Positions 41,781 to 51,028 of a stretch of DNA of 64,000 nt are shown here, one piece after another. Below the pieces are notes generated by a model. It ran no database searches. It saw only the letters and a list, made by a program, of their open reading frames with translations, and was not told the origin of the DNA. The position numbers and the translations under genes are program-made. The stretch is taken from contig JANQLG010000025.1 in the NCBI GenBank assembly GCA_028280715.1, positions 62,001 through 126,000 on the forward strand. The letters are read 5' to 3'. Every line of letters begins with the position of its first letter. Within the stretch, counting starts at the first letter, position 1. Source of the DNA: Spongiibacteraceae bacterium. GTDB taxonomy: Bacteria > Pseudomonadota > Gammaproteobacteria > Pseudomonadales > Dasaniaceae.

Positions 41781-43043
41781 ATGAAGATCTATCACGGTTG
41801 GAATATCGTCACAGTTGGATTGTTAACCCAGGCAGTTGCTTTAGGGATCTTGACTAACAGTTATGGCGTTTTTGCCTTTCCTATGGAGGCTGAATTCGGT
41901 GCCAGCCGGCAGAGCATAATGTGGGGTTACGCAGCATTGGGTATTTCTGTCGCTGTGTTTGCTCCTATTGTAGGGAAAATTCTCGATACCTATACCATTA
42001 AATACTGGATGATTGGAGGAACATTTCTTTTAAGCCTACTGTTGTATTTGTTATCTTTAACTAGTGCTGCCTGGCAGGTGGTCGTTATTATCGGTTTGTT
42101 GAGTGGCTTAGGGCAGGGGTTGTTAGGCAATGCCACGGCGGCAAAGTTAACGTCAAACTGGTTTGAAAAGAAACGCGGTATTGCGATGGGCATTGTATCA
42201 ATAGGTCCATCTCTCGGTGGGTTTATTATTCCTCCTTTATTGTCATTGAGTATTCTTAATTTTGGTTGGCGTGATGCGTTGGCCCTGTTTGCTATTTTAG
42301 TTTTATTAGTTATTCCGATTCTATTTTTAGTTGTCAAAAATGCTCCTAGTAGAACAGAGCTGGCTGCTTATGAAAATAAATCGGATAACAAAGATCAAAA
42401 GGACGAAGCTTATCTTCAAGAAGAAATTCACTATACGGCAAATCAGTTGTTGAAAGATAAAAACTTATGGTATTTAGCGGTATCGATGGGTACCAAAATT
42501 AGTATAGGTACCTGCTTGATTAGTAATTTGATTGGCATGGCCTCTGAAAAATCAATTGATGCAACTAATGCTGCTTTTCTTATTTCAATTTACTCTTTTG
42601 TGATTATTATTTCTACTATTTCTGTTGGCTATATTGCTGACAAAGTTAATTTGCGCGGATTATTTGCAGCCAGTGCCGGTGTGCAATTGTTGGCAATAAT
42701 AATGTTAAAGTTCGCAGACTCCTACAGTATGTCGCTAATTACCATGGTGGTATATGGAATTGGTGCAGGGGCGGGCTTACCTGTGTTTAGTATGCTGACG
42801 GCTAAATTGTTTGGAGCAACCAGTTTTGGGCGTGCGCAAGGCATTATATATCCCATAATGCTTAGCTTTATGATTGTTTCATCACCGCTAGTAGGTTGGA
42901 TATTTGATGTAACTGGCAGTTATAGTGTCGTTTATAATTTGCTCGCTGGTTATGCCGTCCTAGCAATAGTCAGTGTTTTGATGATTCAATTAAAGGATGA
43001 GTCTAGATTAAATACTGTTTCCCAAGTTGTTGGTCAGCGTTAA
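41781..43043 (+). CDS. MFS transporter (monocarboxylate-transporter-like)
   Basis: A 420-residue inner-membrane protein with 12 predicted helices. It starts YHGWNIVTVGLLTQAVALG, as in oxalate/formate and monocarboxylate antiporter-like MFS proteins, and has the typical RGIAMGIVSIGPSLGGFIIPPLL and a hydrophilic loop near residues 192-215 between helices 6 and 7. GYIADKVNLRGLF is the second-half motif. A strong terminator separates it from the TonB receptor gene, but it lies in the same accessory block and probably carries the imported compound or a product across the inner membrane. Confidence 0.85.
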   Translation: MKIYHGWNIVTVGLLTQAVALGILTNSYGVFAFPMEAEFGASRQSIMWGYAALGISVAVFAPIVGKILDTYTIKYWMIGGTFLLSLLLYLLSLTSAAWQVVVIIGLLSGLGQGLLGNATAAKLTSNWFEKKRGIAMGIVSIGPSLGGFIIPPLLSLSILNFGWRDALALFAILVLLVIPILFLVVKNAPSRTELAAYENKSDNKDQKDEAYLQEEIHYTANQLLKDKNLWYLAVSMGTKISIGTCLISNLIGMASEKSIDATNAAFLISIYSFVIIISTISVGYIADKVNLRGLFAASAGVQLLAIIMLKFADSYSMSLITMVVYGIGAGAGLPVFSMLTAKLFGATSFGRAQGIIYPIMLSFMIVSSPLVGWIFDVTGSYSVVYNLLAGYAVLAIVSVLMIQLKDESRLNTVSQVVGQR

Positions 43044-43157
43044 GTATATTGATCAATACTGCATGTAAAGTATTTTTAGAAAATATGAAAAGCTGAAAAA
43101 CAGCGTTTTTTATTCAATCGCTCTCTTTTCCTGTATCACTTTTTGAACACTTTATGG

Positions 43158-43179
43158 CCAAGATATTAGAATGTCTTGG
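43158..43179 (+). terminator. Hairpin after the MFS gene
   Basis: CCAAGATATT and AATGTCTTGG pair with one G-T wobble around a two-base centre, followed by TTCTTTAATATTTCTTTC. The base composition and position fit a weak terminator. Confidence 0.5.
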
Positions 43180-43290
43180 TTCTTTAATATTTCTTTCAAT
43201 GAACCGTCAAATTTTATTAATCGTTATGTAACCAAAACTCACAATACTTGCGGCGCCTGATTTTATAATTATTCACTTGGGGATAACTTT

Positions 43291-45579
43291 ATGAAAACGC
43301 GTTTCGCCGCTAATCCGCTTGCTATGGCAGTTGTAACTGCTTTGGCTGCGCAATCTACCTGGGCGCAGGAAGACCCTGCCGCTGGCTCTTTAGAAGTTGT
43401 AACTGTTGTAGGGAAGAGTGTTTCCTACGCTAATAACGATGTTTCAACTGAAATGATTGAACAACAATCAACCATTACCAGTGTTTTAGCTGTCATTGAT
43501 AATTTACCTGGTGTGTTAATCAACGAAGGTGACACTTTTGGTTCGGACGACTGGTCTACTACAGTATCTATCCGTGGTTTTCAGTTGAGCCTTGATGAAC
43601 AACAAATTGGTACTACTGCTGACGGTATACCTAATGGTAACTCTAACTATGGTGGTGGTGCTAAAGCGAACCGATACATCGATACTGAAAACTTACTGGG
43701 TGCAACAGTTTCTCAAGGTACTGCCGATATCGCTTCTCGTTCGCACGAAGCGTTGGGTGGCACTATCAATTTCACTACTATTGATCCTGGTGAAGAAGAG
43801 AAGTTAGTTATTAGTTACACTACTGGTGATTTCGACGCACAGAAATATTATGCGCGTTATGAGACAGGCGAACTATTAAACAACACTTATGCCTGGATTA
43901 GTGCTTCTTCTTCTGAAAATAGTGATTGGGTTGATCAAGTAGCTGAAAACACTCGTGATCATTTGGCGGTAAAATTTATTAGTGAAATTAATGGTATTGG
44001 GTTAACAGGCTACCTGTCATACGACGATGTTCATGAAGATAATTATCAACGTGTGAGCCTGGACCAATTCAATGAAAACCCAGAGTGGGACCGCTTAAAC
44101 GGCGACTGGACTGGAATTCCTTATGTCGATCAGGTTTATCGTCGTGGTTGGTCTACACTACGTGAAAACTTGTTGGGTTACTTAAAAGCCGATTTCAGCT
44201 TGGCTGGGGTTGATGTTTCAAGCAATGTTTATTTTCATGAGAATGAAGGTCGTGGTGATTGGTTGCCACCATATTTACTAAATAATGATGGTTCGATTAC
44301 CTCTTTTGTAGATGCTAATGGTCAGCCTCTTACTCCAAATGCTGGCTGTGTTAGTTCTATAACTTTTCCTTACGGTGGTTCTGGCCCAGAAAGCGATCCA
44401 GCATGTTATGCAAGCAATGCTATTCCTGTTGGTTCATACCGTCATACCCATTATGAAAAAGAGCGTTTCGGCTTTAATGTCGACTTTGCCTGGACGGTTG
44501 ATCTGAATGGTCTGGAAAATACGCTGCGTGGTGGCCTTTGGTTTGAAGATTATGAGCGTGATGAATATCGTGATTGGCATCAGGTGATAGATTCTCGATC
44601 GTCTTTCCGTTTTGATCATCAAGCCTATTTAACCCAGTACGACAGAGCCTTTCCTGTTGAGACTTTGATGTACTATCTGGAAGATACGCTAACTATAGGT
44701 CCTGCTGATATTCGTTTAGGCGTGAAAGAATTTGATGTTGAATTGGATCGTGAAGATCATTTAACGGCCTCGCCAGAGGTCACTATAAATTCTGATTCAG
44801 ATACTTTGGTTAGCGGTGGTGTCGTGTTCCGTTTACCAGTTGATGGCTTAGAATTTTTTACGGGTTATGCAGAGAACTTTGCCGCTATTAAAGATTCTGT
44901 ATTGGAAAGTGGCGAAAGTGCTATTGAAGATATCGAACCTGAGCTGGCCGAAAATACGGATATAGGTTTGCGTTATACTGGCCCTAACTTGTCGGCTAGC
45001 ATCACGTTCTACGAAATAGAATTTGATAATCGACTAACCTTCTTGCAAACCAGTGATCCAACATTGGGTCCACAATATTCTATTGAAGATGGTCGTTATT
45101 TGAATGTTGGTGGTATTGATTCCAGCGGTGTAGAAATTGCTGCTACATTACGAATTAATGATTACTGGTCGGCTTACTTTTCTTATACCGATAACGAATC
45201 TGAGTATGTAGGTACCGGTGACGAAGACCTTGATGACTTGATTGGTATTACTCCAGGAAACACGGTATTTGGTGCTGTAGAAGATATGTATGTTATCTCG
45301 TTAGATTGGCAAAAAGAGAAATATTTTGCTGGTATCTCGACTAAGTACGTTGGTGATCGCTGGATGAATTTCGATAATACTCAAAAGATCGATGCTTATA
45401 CTGTGACTGATGTTTATGCTGGCGTTACTTTACAGTTTAGTGGTGATATTAAGGAGCTTAACATCCGCGCAACTGTAAACAATATCACAGACGAAGATTA
45501 TCTCGCAGGTGTTGCTGGTCAGGCTGCATGGATCGGTGCTCCTCGCACAGCGGCAATTAACTTCAGCGCTACTTTTTAA
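43291..45579 (+). CDS. TonB-dependent receptor, phosphatase-associated
   Basis: A 762-residue outer-membrane receptor with signal peptide MKTRFAANPLAMAVVTALAA and cleavage near TWAQE. The TonB-box-like LEVVTVVGKSV precedes a plug that contains LPGVLINEGDTFGSDDWSTT and SIRGFQLSLDEQQIG. The barrel ends TAAINFSATF. It is less like the two other receptors in the window, which both have an EEVxVxAxxR TonB box. Two PhoD-type phosphatase genes follow within 1.2 kb, so the substrate may be a phosphate ester or its metal complex. GGGG a few bases upstream of the ATG (CACTTGGGGATAACTTT) is the likely ribosome-binding site. Confidence 0.9.
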   Translation: MKTRFAANPLAMAVVTALAAQSTWAQEDPAAGSLEVVTVVGKSVSYANNDVSTEMIEQQSTITSVLAVIDNLPGVLINEGDTFGSDDWSTTVSIRGFQLSLDEQQIGTTADGIPNGNSNYGGGAKANRYIDTENLLGATVSQGTADIASRSHEALGGTINFTTIDPGEEEKLVISYTTGDFDAQKYYARYETGELLNNTYAWISASSSENSDWVDQVAENTRDHLAVKFISEINGIGLTGYLSYDDVHEDNYQRVSLDQFNENPEWDRLNGDWTGIPYVDQVYRRGWSTLRENLLGYLKADFSLAGVDVSSNVYFHENEGRGDWLPPYLLNNDGSITSFVDANGQPLTPNAGCVSSITFPYGGSGPESDPACYASNAIPVGSYRHTHYEKERFGFNVDFAWTVDLNGLENTLRGGLWFEDYERDEYRDWHQVIDSRSSFRFDHQAYLTQYDRAFPVETLMYYLEDTLTIGPADIRLGVKEFDVELDREDHLTASPEVTINSDSDTLVSGGVVFRLPVDGLEFFTGYAENFAAIKDSVLESGESAIEDIEPELAENTDIGLRYTGPNLSASITFYEIEFDNRLTFLQTSDPTLGPQYSIEDGRYLNVGGIDSSGVEIAATLRINDYWSAYFSYTDNESEYVGTGDEDLDDLIGITPGNTVFGAVEDMYVISLDWQKEKYFAGISTKYVGDRWMNFDNTQKIDAYTVTDVYAGVTLQFSGDIKELNIRATVNNITDEDYLAGVAGQAAWIGAPRTAAINFSATF

Positions 45580-45701
45580 AAACAGTAGCTGTTAACTAAT
45601 AAGATTAGTAAGGAAACTCGAACAATTAGGCAGGGAAGCCAATGTCTCAGTGGGCATACATGTTATGCCCTTTTTATTTTCTTCATCTAGGAATCGTAAC
45701 G

Positions 45702-46745
45702 ATGGCTAGATTTATTGTTTTTATCTTCTTTTTTACATCAGCATTTTTAGTTCAGGCCGAAAATTTCAAAATTAGATTTGGTTCTTGTATTCATCAAAAT
45801 AAGGCTAGTCCGATATTACATCCGATATATGAAGAAAACCCTGATCTATTTATTTTTCTTGGTGATAATGTTTATGCAGATACTGAAGATTTATCAGTGA
45901 TGCAGCGCAAGTATCAGAAGCAGGCAGAAAAACCCGAATTCAAACAGTTAGTAGATTCCACTTCAGTTATTGCTATCTGGGATGATCACGACTATGGCGA
46001 AAATGATGCCGGTCAAGGATATAAAGAGAAGGAAGGGGCGCGCGAAATTATGCTGGATTTTTGGCAAGAACCGAAAGATTCAGCAAGAAGGATTCGACCA
46101 GATGGAATTTATACCTCGTACTTATATGGTGAAGAGGGTAAGCGTATACAGATCATCATGCCAGATTTACGCTGGAATAGAACATCTCTAAAAAAACTAT
46201 CGTTCATAGAGTATGAAAAGCAAAAAAGGAAGAATAACAAAGGCCCTTATTTGCCACAGGATGATGAAGTATCTCAAATGTTGGGAGAAGAACAGTGGCA
46301 ATGGTTAGAAAAGGAATTGTTAAAACCTGCCGAGATAAAAATCATTGCCTCTAGTTTGCAATTGTTACCTGAATTTACCGGTTGGGAGTCCTGGGCAAAT
46401 TTTCCGAGGGAACGTGACAGATTATTGCACTTTATAAAAGAGAATAATATCAATGGTGTGTTGATGATTAGCGGTGATACTCATTGGGGAGAATTATCAA
46501 AAGTAGAAATAGATAAATTTTATCCCTTGTATGAGGTGACCAGTTCCGGTCTGAATCAGGAGTGGAAGAAGGTCAGCCCAAATAAGCATCGAATAGCTGA
46601 TCCTTACAGCAAAGTGAATTATGGTTTTATCGATATCAACTGGAGCGTGGACGATCCAATGATTGAGTTGGGTATTAAAGATATAGAGGGAAGTGTTATT
46701 AGCCAGCAGCGTTTTTCGTTGAGTCATATCTATCATGTAAAGTAG
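45702..46745 (+). CDS. Alkaline phosphatase D-like phosphoesterase, Sec-exported
   Basis: A 347-residue metallophosphoesterase of the PhoD type without the N-terminal fibronectin-like domain. The ATG at 45702 follows TAGGAATC and gives a normal Sec signal peptide (MARFIVFIFFFTSAFLVQAE); a longer frame from 45642 is less likely. Metal and active-site motifs are FGSCIHQ, FIFLGDNVYAD, IWDDHDYGENDAG and MISGDTHWGEL. It cleaves phosphate mono- or diesters outside the cytoplasm. It lies between a TonB receptor and a second PhoD protein, 19 bases before the latter, so they are probably co-expressed. Confidence 0.88.
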   Translation: MARFIVFIFFFTSAFLVQAENFKIRFGSCIHQNKASPILHPIYEENPDLFIFLGDNVYADTEDLSVMQRKYQKQAEKPEFKQLVDSTSVIAIWDDHDYGENDAGQGYKEKEGAREIMLDFWQEPKDSARRIRPDGIYTSYLYGEEGKRIQIIMPDLRWNRTSLKKLSFIEYEKQKRKNNKGPYLPQDDEVSQMLGEEQWQWLEKELLKPAEIKIIASSLQLLPEFTGWESWANFPRERDRLLHFIKENNINGVLMISGDTHWGELSKVEIDKFYPLYEVTSSGLNQEWKKVSPNKHRIADPYSKVNYGFIDINWSVDDPMIELGIKDIEGSVISQQRFSLSHIYHVK

Positions 46746-46764
46746 TTACTAGAGGATACAATGC

Positions 46765-48453
46765 ATGTCTTCACGTCGGGATTTTATAAAATCGTCAATT
46801 GCTTTATCTATGCTTGCGGTGACCCCATGGTCGCAAAAAGTGTTAGCAGCGTTAAGCGACCCTGAAGTAATTAAAAATTTCCCATACGGTGTTGCCAGTG
46901 GCGATCCAACTCATAGCGATATTGTTTTATGGACCCGGATAGAACTACAAAAAAAATATGCTTATGGAGATAGCTATGCGGTACAGTGGCAAATTGCCGA
47001 AGATCAGGATTTCAAATCTATTGTCAACAAAGGTGAAGTATTAACCAATCAATACTGCGATTTCAGCGTTAAAGTTGATGTAGAAAATTTGCAATCAGGA
47101 AGAGTCTATTATTACCGTTTTATCTACGGCAATGTGATTTCTGAAGTAGGGCGTACACGAACTTTGCCTAAAGGAAGGCTAGACGCCTTAACTTTAGCTA
47201 TTGCTTCTTGCTCTAATTATCCCTTTGGCTATTTTAATGCCTACGAGGTTATCGCTACTGACGAGGAGATAGATTTCGTCTTGCACCTGGGTGATTACAT
47301 TTATGAATATGGTATAGATGGCTATGGTAGTTCGACAGGTATAGAAATTGGGCGTAATCATAACCCTTCGCACGAAATTATTTCTCTTCAAGATTATCGT
47401 CAGCGCCATGCGCAATATAAAGCTGATCGAAGTTCGAGGCTAATGCACGCTGCTCATCCACTCATTGCTATTTGGGATGACCATGAAAGTACTAATAATC
47501 CTTACATGCATGGCGCCCAAAACCATCAGCAGGATATAGAAGGGAGTTGGGAATCGCGGCGTAATGTGAGTTTACAAGCTTATTATGAATGGATGCCTGT
47601 GCGTGAGCCAAAGCGGGGATTCAATCGATCTCAATTATGGCGATCCTTCGAATTTGGTGACTTAGCGAGTATGGTAACTTTGGAAACCCGCCATACGGGA
47701 AGAGAATTACAAATCGATTATGCAGAACATATTCCTGCAATTATTGACGACAATGACTTGATGAAATTTTCCGAGCAGGTTTTGTGGGATTCGAAAAGGA
47801 CCATGTTATCGACAGAAATGCAGGGTTTTGTCTCCAATTGTTTTTCCAAAATGGCACATGGAAAGCGATGGAATTTAATTGCCAATCAAATTCCGATGGC
47901 CCGTACGCATGTGCCTGATGTCGCTAATTTATTGTCATCATTAAATCAGGGTAAGGACAATCCGATTGCCGATGAGCAGGCACAGTTTAAACGTTTAGGT
48001 GAATTAAATTTACCACTCTACACAGATACATGGGATGGTTATCCTGTAGCGAGAGAAGAGTTTTATAACCTGGCCAAGCAATATGGTTTAAGTGATTTAT
48101 TGGTGCTTACTGGCGATAGTCACAGTTTTTGGTTCAATGAGCTTTATGACCAAAATGGTAACAACATGGGTTATGAGCTAGGGACTGCTGGTATAACTTC
48201 TCCAGGCGATTTTGAAAGTTTTGGTGAAGATGCAGCGAAGGAAATGGATCGCTTGTTGACGGAACATAATCGTGAAGTACTGTGGACGGATGGGCGCCAT
48301 AGAGGGTTTGTTAAGTTATCTATTACACCAGACCAGTCAGTTGCTCGTTATTTGACGATCAGTAATATTTTATCAGAGCGCTATGAGGTTTCTGAGCTTA
48401 AAAAAGTGGTAATTAAACAAAATCAGGGTGAACTGAACTCTGTTCCTGGCTAG
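46765..48453 (+). CDS. phoD: Alkaline phosphatase D (PhoD) family protein, Tat-exported
   Basis: A 562-residue phosphodiesterase/phosphatase. The N-terminus SSRRDFIKSSIALSMLAV is a twin-arginine signal (RRDFIK), ending near KVLAAL. The PhoD N-terminal domain (about residues 35-135: FPYGVASGDPTHSDIVLWTRI) is followed by the catalytic domain with ASCSNYPFGYFNAYE, HLGDYIYEYG, AIWDDHESTNN and LVLTGDSHSFWF. PhoD enzymes use Ca2+ and Fe3+ and scavenge phosphate from esters. The Tat route contrasts with the Sec signal of the paralog directly upstream. The ATG at 46765 follows AGAGGATACA. It converges on the PilZ gene. Confidence 0.93.
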   Translation: MSSRRDFIKSSIALSMLAVTPWSQKVLAALSDPEVIKNFPYGVASGDPTHSDIVLWTRIELQKKYAYGDSYAVQWQIAEDQDFKSIVNKGEVLTNQYCDFSVKVDVENLQSGRVYYYRFIYGNVISEVGRTRTLPKGRLDALTLAIASCSNYPFGYFNAYEVIATDEEIDFVLHLGDYIYEYGIDGYGSSTGIEIGRNHNPSHEIISLQDYRQRHAQYKADRSSRLMHAAHPLIAIWDDHESTNNPYMHGAQNHQQDIEGSWESRRNVSLQAYYEWMPVREPKRGFNRSQLWRSFEFGDLASMVTLETRHTGRELQIDYAEHIPAIIDDNDLMKFSEQVLWDSKRTMLSTEMQGFVSNCFSKMAHGKRWNLIANQIPMARTHVPDVANLLSSLNQGKDNPIADEQAQFKRLGELNLPLYTDTWDGYPVAREEFYNLAKQYGLSDLLVLTGDSHSFWFNELYDQNGNNMGYELGTAGITSPGDFESFGEDAAKEMDRLLTEHNREVLWTDGRHRGFVKLSITPDQSVARYLTISNILSERYEVSELKKVVIKQNQGELNSVPG

Positions 48454-48502
48454 AGTCGAATCAAGCAAAGAATAGAATAGGTATAGCTTTCTGCTGCTTT
48501 AA

Positions 48503-49207
48503 TTAAGCCGTAGCAGCAAGATCCATCATTTCTTCTAACTCTTGATTTGCGGCATTGGGATCAGAGATGAAATTTTCTAACAATCCTTCAAAGTCATCAC
48601 GTACCCGGGTAAATTGAATCCCATAGGCATAGGGGAAACGTTGGTTTGCCCAGTCTTTTCCTTCTCTAACAATTGAGCCGCGGAGATATATTTGATTTTG
48701 GATATCATAGGGGCGGTTATTATCCAGGCTTAGCATTAACATGATTCCACGCGGGGGAGCTTTGAGTGGATACTTGGATGCAACAAGAGCGCCTGTAATG
48801 CTAAGGTTGACAACTTGATTATCGTGACGAGTGATGAACTGGCTGGACTGCTCTTCACTATTCATAATTATGATTGACGTTTTAAGCATTGCGTCAACAC
48901 GATTCGATTGTCTGATTGGCCGAGTTTCAAAGTAGGCTGGTTCGCTAACAACCATTTTTGTGTGATTACGGGCGATGGCTTTAACAATACCCCGGCCATG
49001 ATAGAGTAAACCTTGGCGAGCAAACTTAATATCTATCTGTTGGCCAGCTTTAGGGTAGGTTTGGCTTTCAGGATCTATTCGTAACCACCAGCCATCCTGT
49101 TTTTTTCCATCAAAGCTGGCCTGAGCTTTTCCCGATACATTATATTCAAGCGTTAATAATTGACGTCGCTTTAGTATTGGAGCGTTAGTTATTGTATTTA
49201 TAGTCAT
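48503..49207 (-). CDS. PilZ domain protein (YcgR-like)
   Basis: A 234-residue protein. An N-terminal YcgR-like domain (about 1-95) is followed by PilZ (about 100-215), with RPIRQSNRVDAM carrying the R-x-x-x-R of the cyclic-di-GMP site and NLSITGALVA supplying the D/N-x-S-x-x-G motif. It should bind cyclic-di-GMP and tune motility or surface behaviour. Other cyclic-di-GMP genes in the window are the HD-GYP at 24.2 kb and EAL at 26.3 kb, but no flagellar or pilus gene is adjacent. It is transcribed alone, convergent with phoD. Confidence 0.85.
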   Translation of the reverse strand: MTINTITNAPILKRRQLLTLEYNVSGKAQASFDGKKQDGWWLRIDPESQTYPKAGQQIDIKFARQGLLYHGRGIVKAIARNHTKMVVSEPAYFETRPIRQSNRVDAMLKTSIIIMNSEEQSSQFITRHDNQVVNLSITGALVASKYPLKAPPRGIMLMLSLDNNRPYDIQNQIYLRGSIVREGKDWANQRFPYAYGIQFTRVRDDFEGLLENFISDPNAANQELEEMMDLAATA

Positions 49208-49739
49208 ATTACGTCATTTCCCGAGAGGTCAGCTCTATTAACTTAATTATGGCTTATTATGTTTTTTACTGTCGGTTTTGTAATGTGCATTTTATGGACA
49301 AATAAGTGTGAATATTCCGATAAAGCAGGCTTCTTATATATAAAGTGTTAGGTTGATTCCGATATTAGCGATTTGTCGTTATTAGCATAGTTCAATTGTT
49401 AGAGTAGGTAGATTTTTAATACTGGTGTTAAGTGCTTTGGCTTTTATCAATCCTATAAAGAAATATGATTAACAAACTTAGGTTATTAATTGTTTTTTTT
49501 TAGAAAAAGAAGGGGGTCAAAAAGGGGTTAAATAATATAAAAATACATAAATATTGGATTAATTTGACCTGCTCTCGAGGTAAAAATAGCAGGATGAAAA
49601 AGGCAAGGAAAAAGCTTGCTGTGGCTGTTGTTATTTTTTAGGGCAAATAAAAACGGCCCCAGACTATAAGGGGCCGTTAGGAGACGCATTTACAAGACGC
49701 GGTTAATTAGAGACGCAATTAATAGAACTGGAGCAATAA
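49208..49739. other. 532-base intergenic region
   Basis: Apart from the terminator near its right end, no supported gene was found. A CCTGCT...AGCAGG inverted repeat is at about 49568-49593, and a 15-codon frame at about 49594 is too short to support. The sequence is A/T rich. Confidence 0.4.
49646..49680 (-). terminator. Rho-independent terminator for the coiled-coil gene
   Basis: On the minus strand, AACGGCCCC/GGGGCCGTT forms a 9-base stem with a 9-base loop and is followed by TTTTATTTG. It lies 60 bases after the stop of the leftward coiled-coil protein gene. Confidence 0.88.
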
Positions 49740-50288
49740 TTATGCTTCAGCTGCTACGGCTAATTGAGGTTCTTCTTCTGTCTCTTCGCCTTTAAGTGAT
49801 TCCAGTTCTTTTTCCAATTCGGCAATTTTAAGCGTGTGCTCGTGGTTTTCCTGTTTCAGTTGACGATTGCTCTTAGTTAGCAGGTCGTTTGCCTTGCGCT
49901 GTTCTTCCAGCTTCTTTTTGGTTTCCACAAGGTTTTTCTTGATCTTTTTGGCGTCGAGCTGCTTGAGGTCTTTTATTTCCTTCTTAACTTCAATTAACTC
50001 TTTTTGAGCAGCTTTACCCTTGGTGCGCTGTGAATCAAATTCATTTTTGATTTTTTCACAACGGTTATTAAGTTCGCGGTTTTCTTGCTCTAGGCGCTTT
50101 AAATCACTCCCGCCCGATTTAAGTTCGGCGATTTCAGCAGCTTGCTGTGCCAGTGTTGCCTGTAGTTTGCTTTGGGCTTCTTCGGCGGCTTGGGTTTTGT
50201 AACGCTCGGCGGTGAGTTTAGCTTCGTATTGGGTTTTTAAGTCGTTTTCTAGTTTGATAAGTGCTTCTAATTGATCAGCTGATGCCAC
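49740..50288 (-). CDS. Long coiled-coil protein of unknown function
   Basis: A 182-residue, strongly charged coiled-coil protein. The GTG at 50288 is preferred because GAAGGAGA lies 5 bases upstream; an ATG at 50348 adds 20 residues with no good site. Almost the whole length is heptad-like (LEALIKLENDLKTQYEAKLT, KKKLEEQRKANDLLTKSNR), with a Gly-Gly break near residue 60 and an acidic, Ala-rich tail. There is no signal peptide or DNA-binding motif. It has its own terminator. It could be a scaffold or cell-division accessory protein, but nothing specific supports that. Confidence 0.75.
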   Translation of the reverse strand: MASADQLEALIKLENDLKTQYEAKLTAERYKTQAAEEAQSKLQATLAQQAAEIAELKSGGSDLKRLEQENRELNNRCEKIKNEFDSQRTKGKAAQKELIEVKKEIKDLKQLDAKKIKKNLVETKKKLEEQRKANDLLTKSNRQLKQENHEHTLKIAELEKELESLKGEETEEEPQLAVAAEA

Positions 50289-51028
50289 GGGCTCTCCTTC
50301 GGTATAACGACATTGATAAAGAATGGATTCACGGTGAGATGTCAGCAATTCACCACTATTTCATGCATATCGATACATTAATAGGCCAATATGCATGTTT
50401 TTGAGGGCGCGGATTATACACTACTTTCGGGGGGCGGGCGCAATACTACTGGGTAGATTTTAAGTCTTTTACACTTGCTTATTTTTCCATTTTACAGTGG
50501 GGAATATGATCATATTTAGATGATAAGGACGTGATTTAATGTAGAAATTCGGGCGCTAGATGGGGTTATTCTGAGAGCTGGAAATCATATCCAAATAATC
50601 TGGTAAATTTGACCTGGTTATTCTTAAATCCAGAGACATATAAATTCTTTTAAAAACAATTGGTTATGATGATTTTGGTTTTTGTTGATATGTTTGTGAG
50701 GTGCAAAGGCATATCTCGGTGAGGTTCCCAGTTAATTTACTCCAGTAGGAATCTCAATATGGAAAAGCACTCAATGAAGAACAAATTATCAGGGGCAGAA
50801 AAAGAGCACGAGGCAGGACCAAATCTAAGGTCATCGTGAGGGTTAGCGGACACCTAAGGCCTCTAATATTAAGAGGCAATGTCCATATATATCAGTTAAT
50901 TTGCCCATGCTGATCATTTTCCTCTTAATTAAGTCTATTTATAGTCACTTCTAAATAACAAATTAACTCTAGGTGAAATTGAAACTTAGAGAAAATCACA
51001 TGCACACAGGTACTTCGAGGTAATAAAT
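50289..51028. other. 740-base intergenic region with a possible IS3 orfA remnant
   Basis: The segment 50770-50818 reads LNEEQII in one frame and KEHEAG in the next, the pattern seen at the start of IS3-family OrfA proteins after a frameshift. A nested hairpin follows at 50848-50884 (outer GGACA/TGTCC, inner GCCTCT/AGAGGC). No intact transposase or clear terminal repeats are present. The remaining sequence should contain the promoter of the CoA-transferase gene. Confidence 0.4.
50967..50991. promoter_or_regulatory. Inverted repeat upstream of the CoA-transferase gene
   Basis: CTCTAGGT and ACTTAGAG, nine bases apart, form an 8-base dyad with one mismatch, 37 bases ahead of the ATG. The position suits an operator, possibly for the LuxR activator encoded next door; that link is inference. 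Confidence 0.4.

Noticed and set aside
43155-43232. 25-codon frame downstream of the MFS gene
   Set aside because: It overlaps the hairpin taken as a terminator, and its sequence gives no other support.
43220-43250. Pho-box-like stretch upstream of the phosphatase-associated TonB receptor
   Set aside because: The match to two CTGTCAT-type repeats is poor; phosphate control would have to be tested rather than read from sequence.
49594-49641. 15-codon frame with a basic start and hydrophobic end
   Set aside because: Too short and unsupported by a ribosome-binding site or neighbours.
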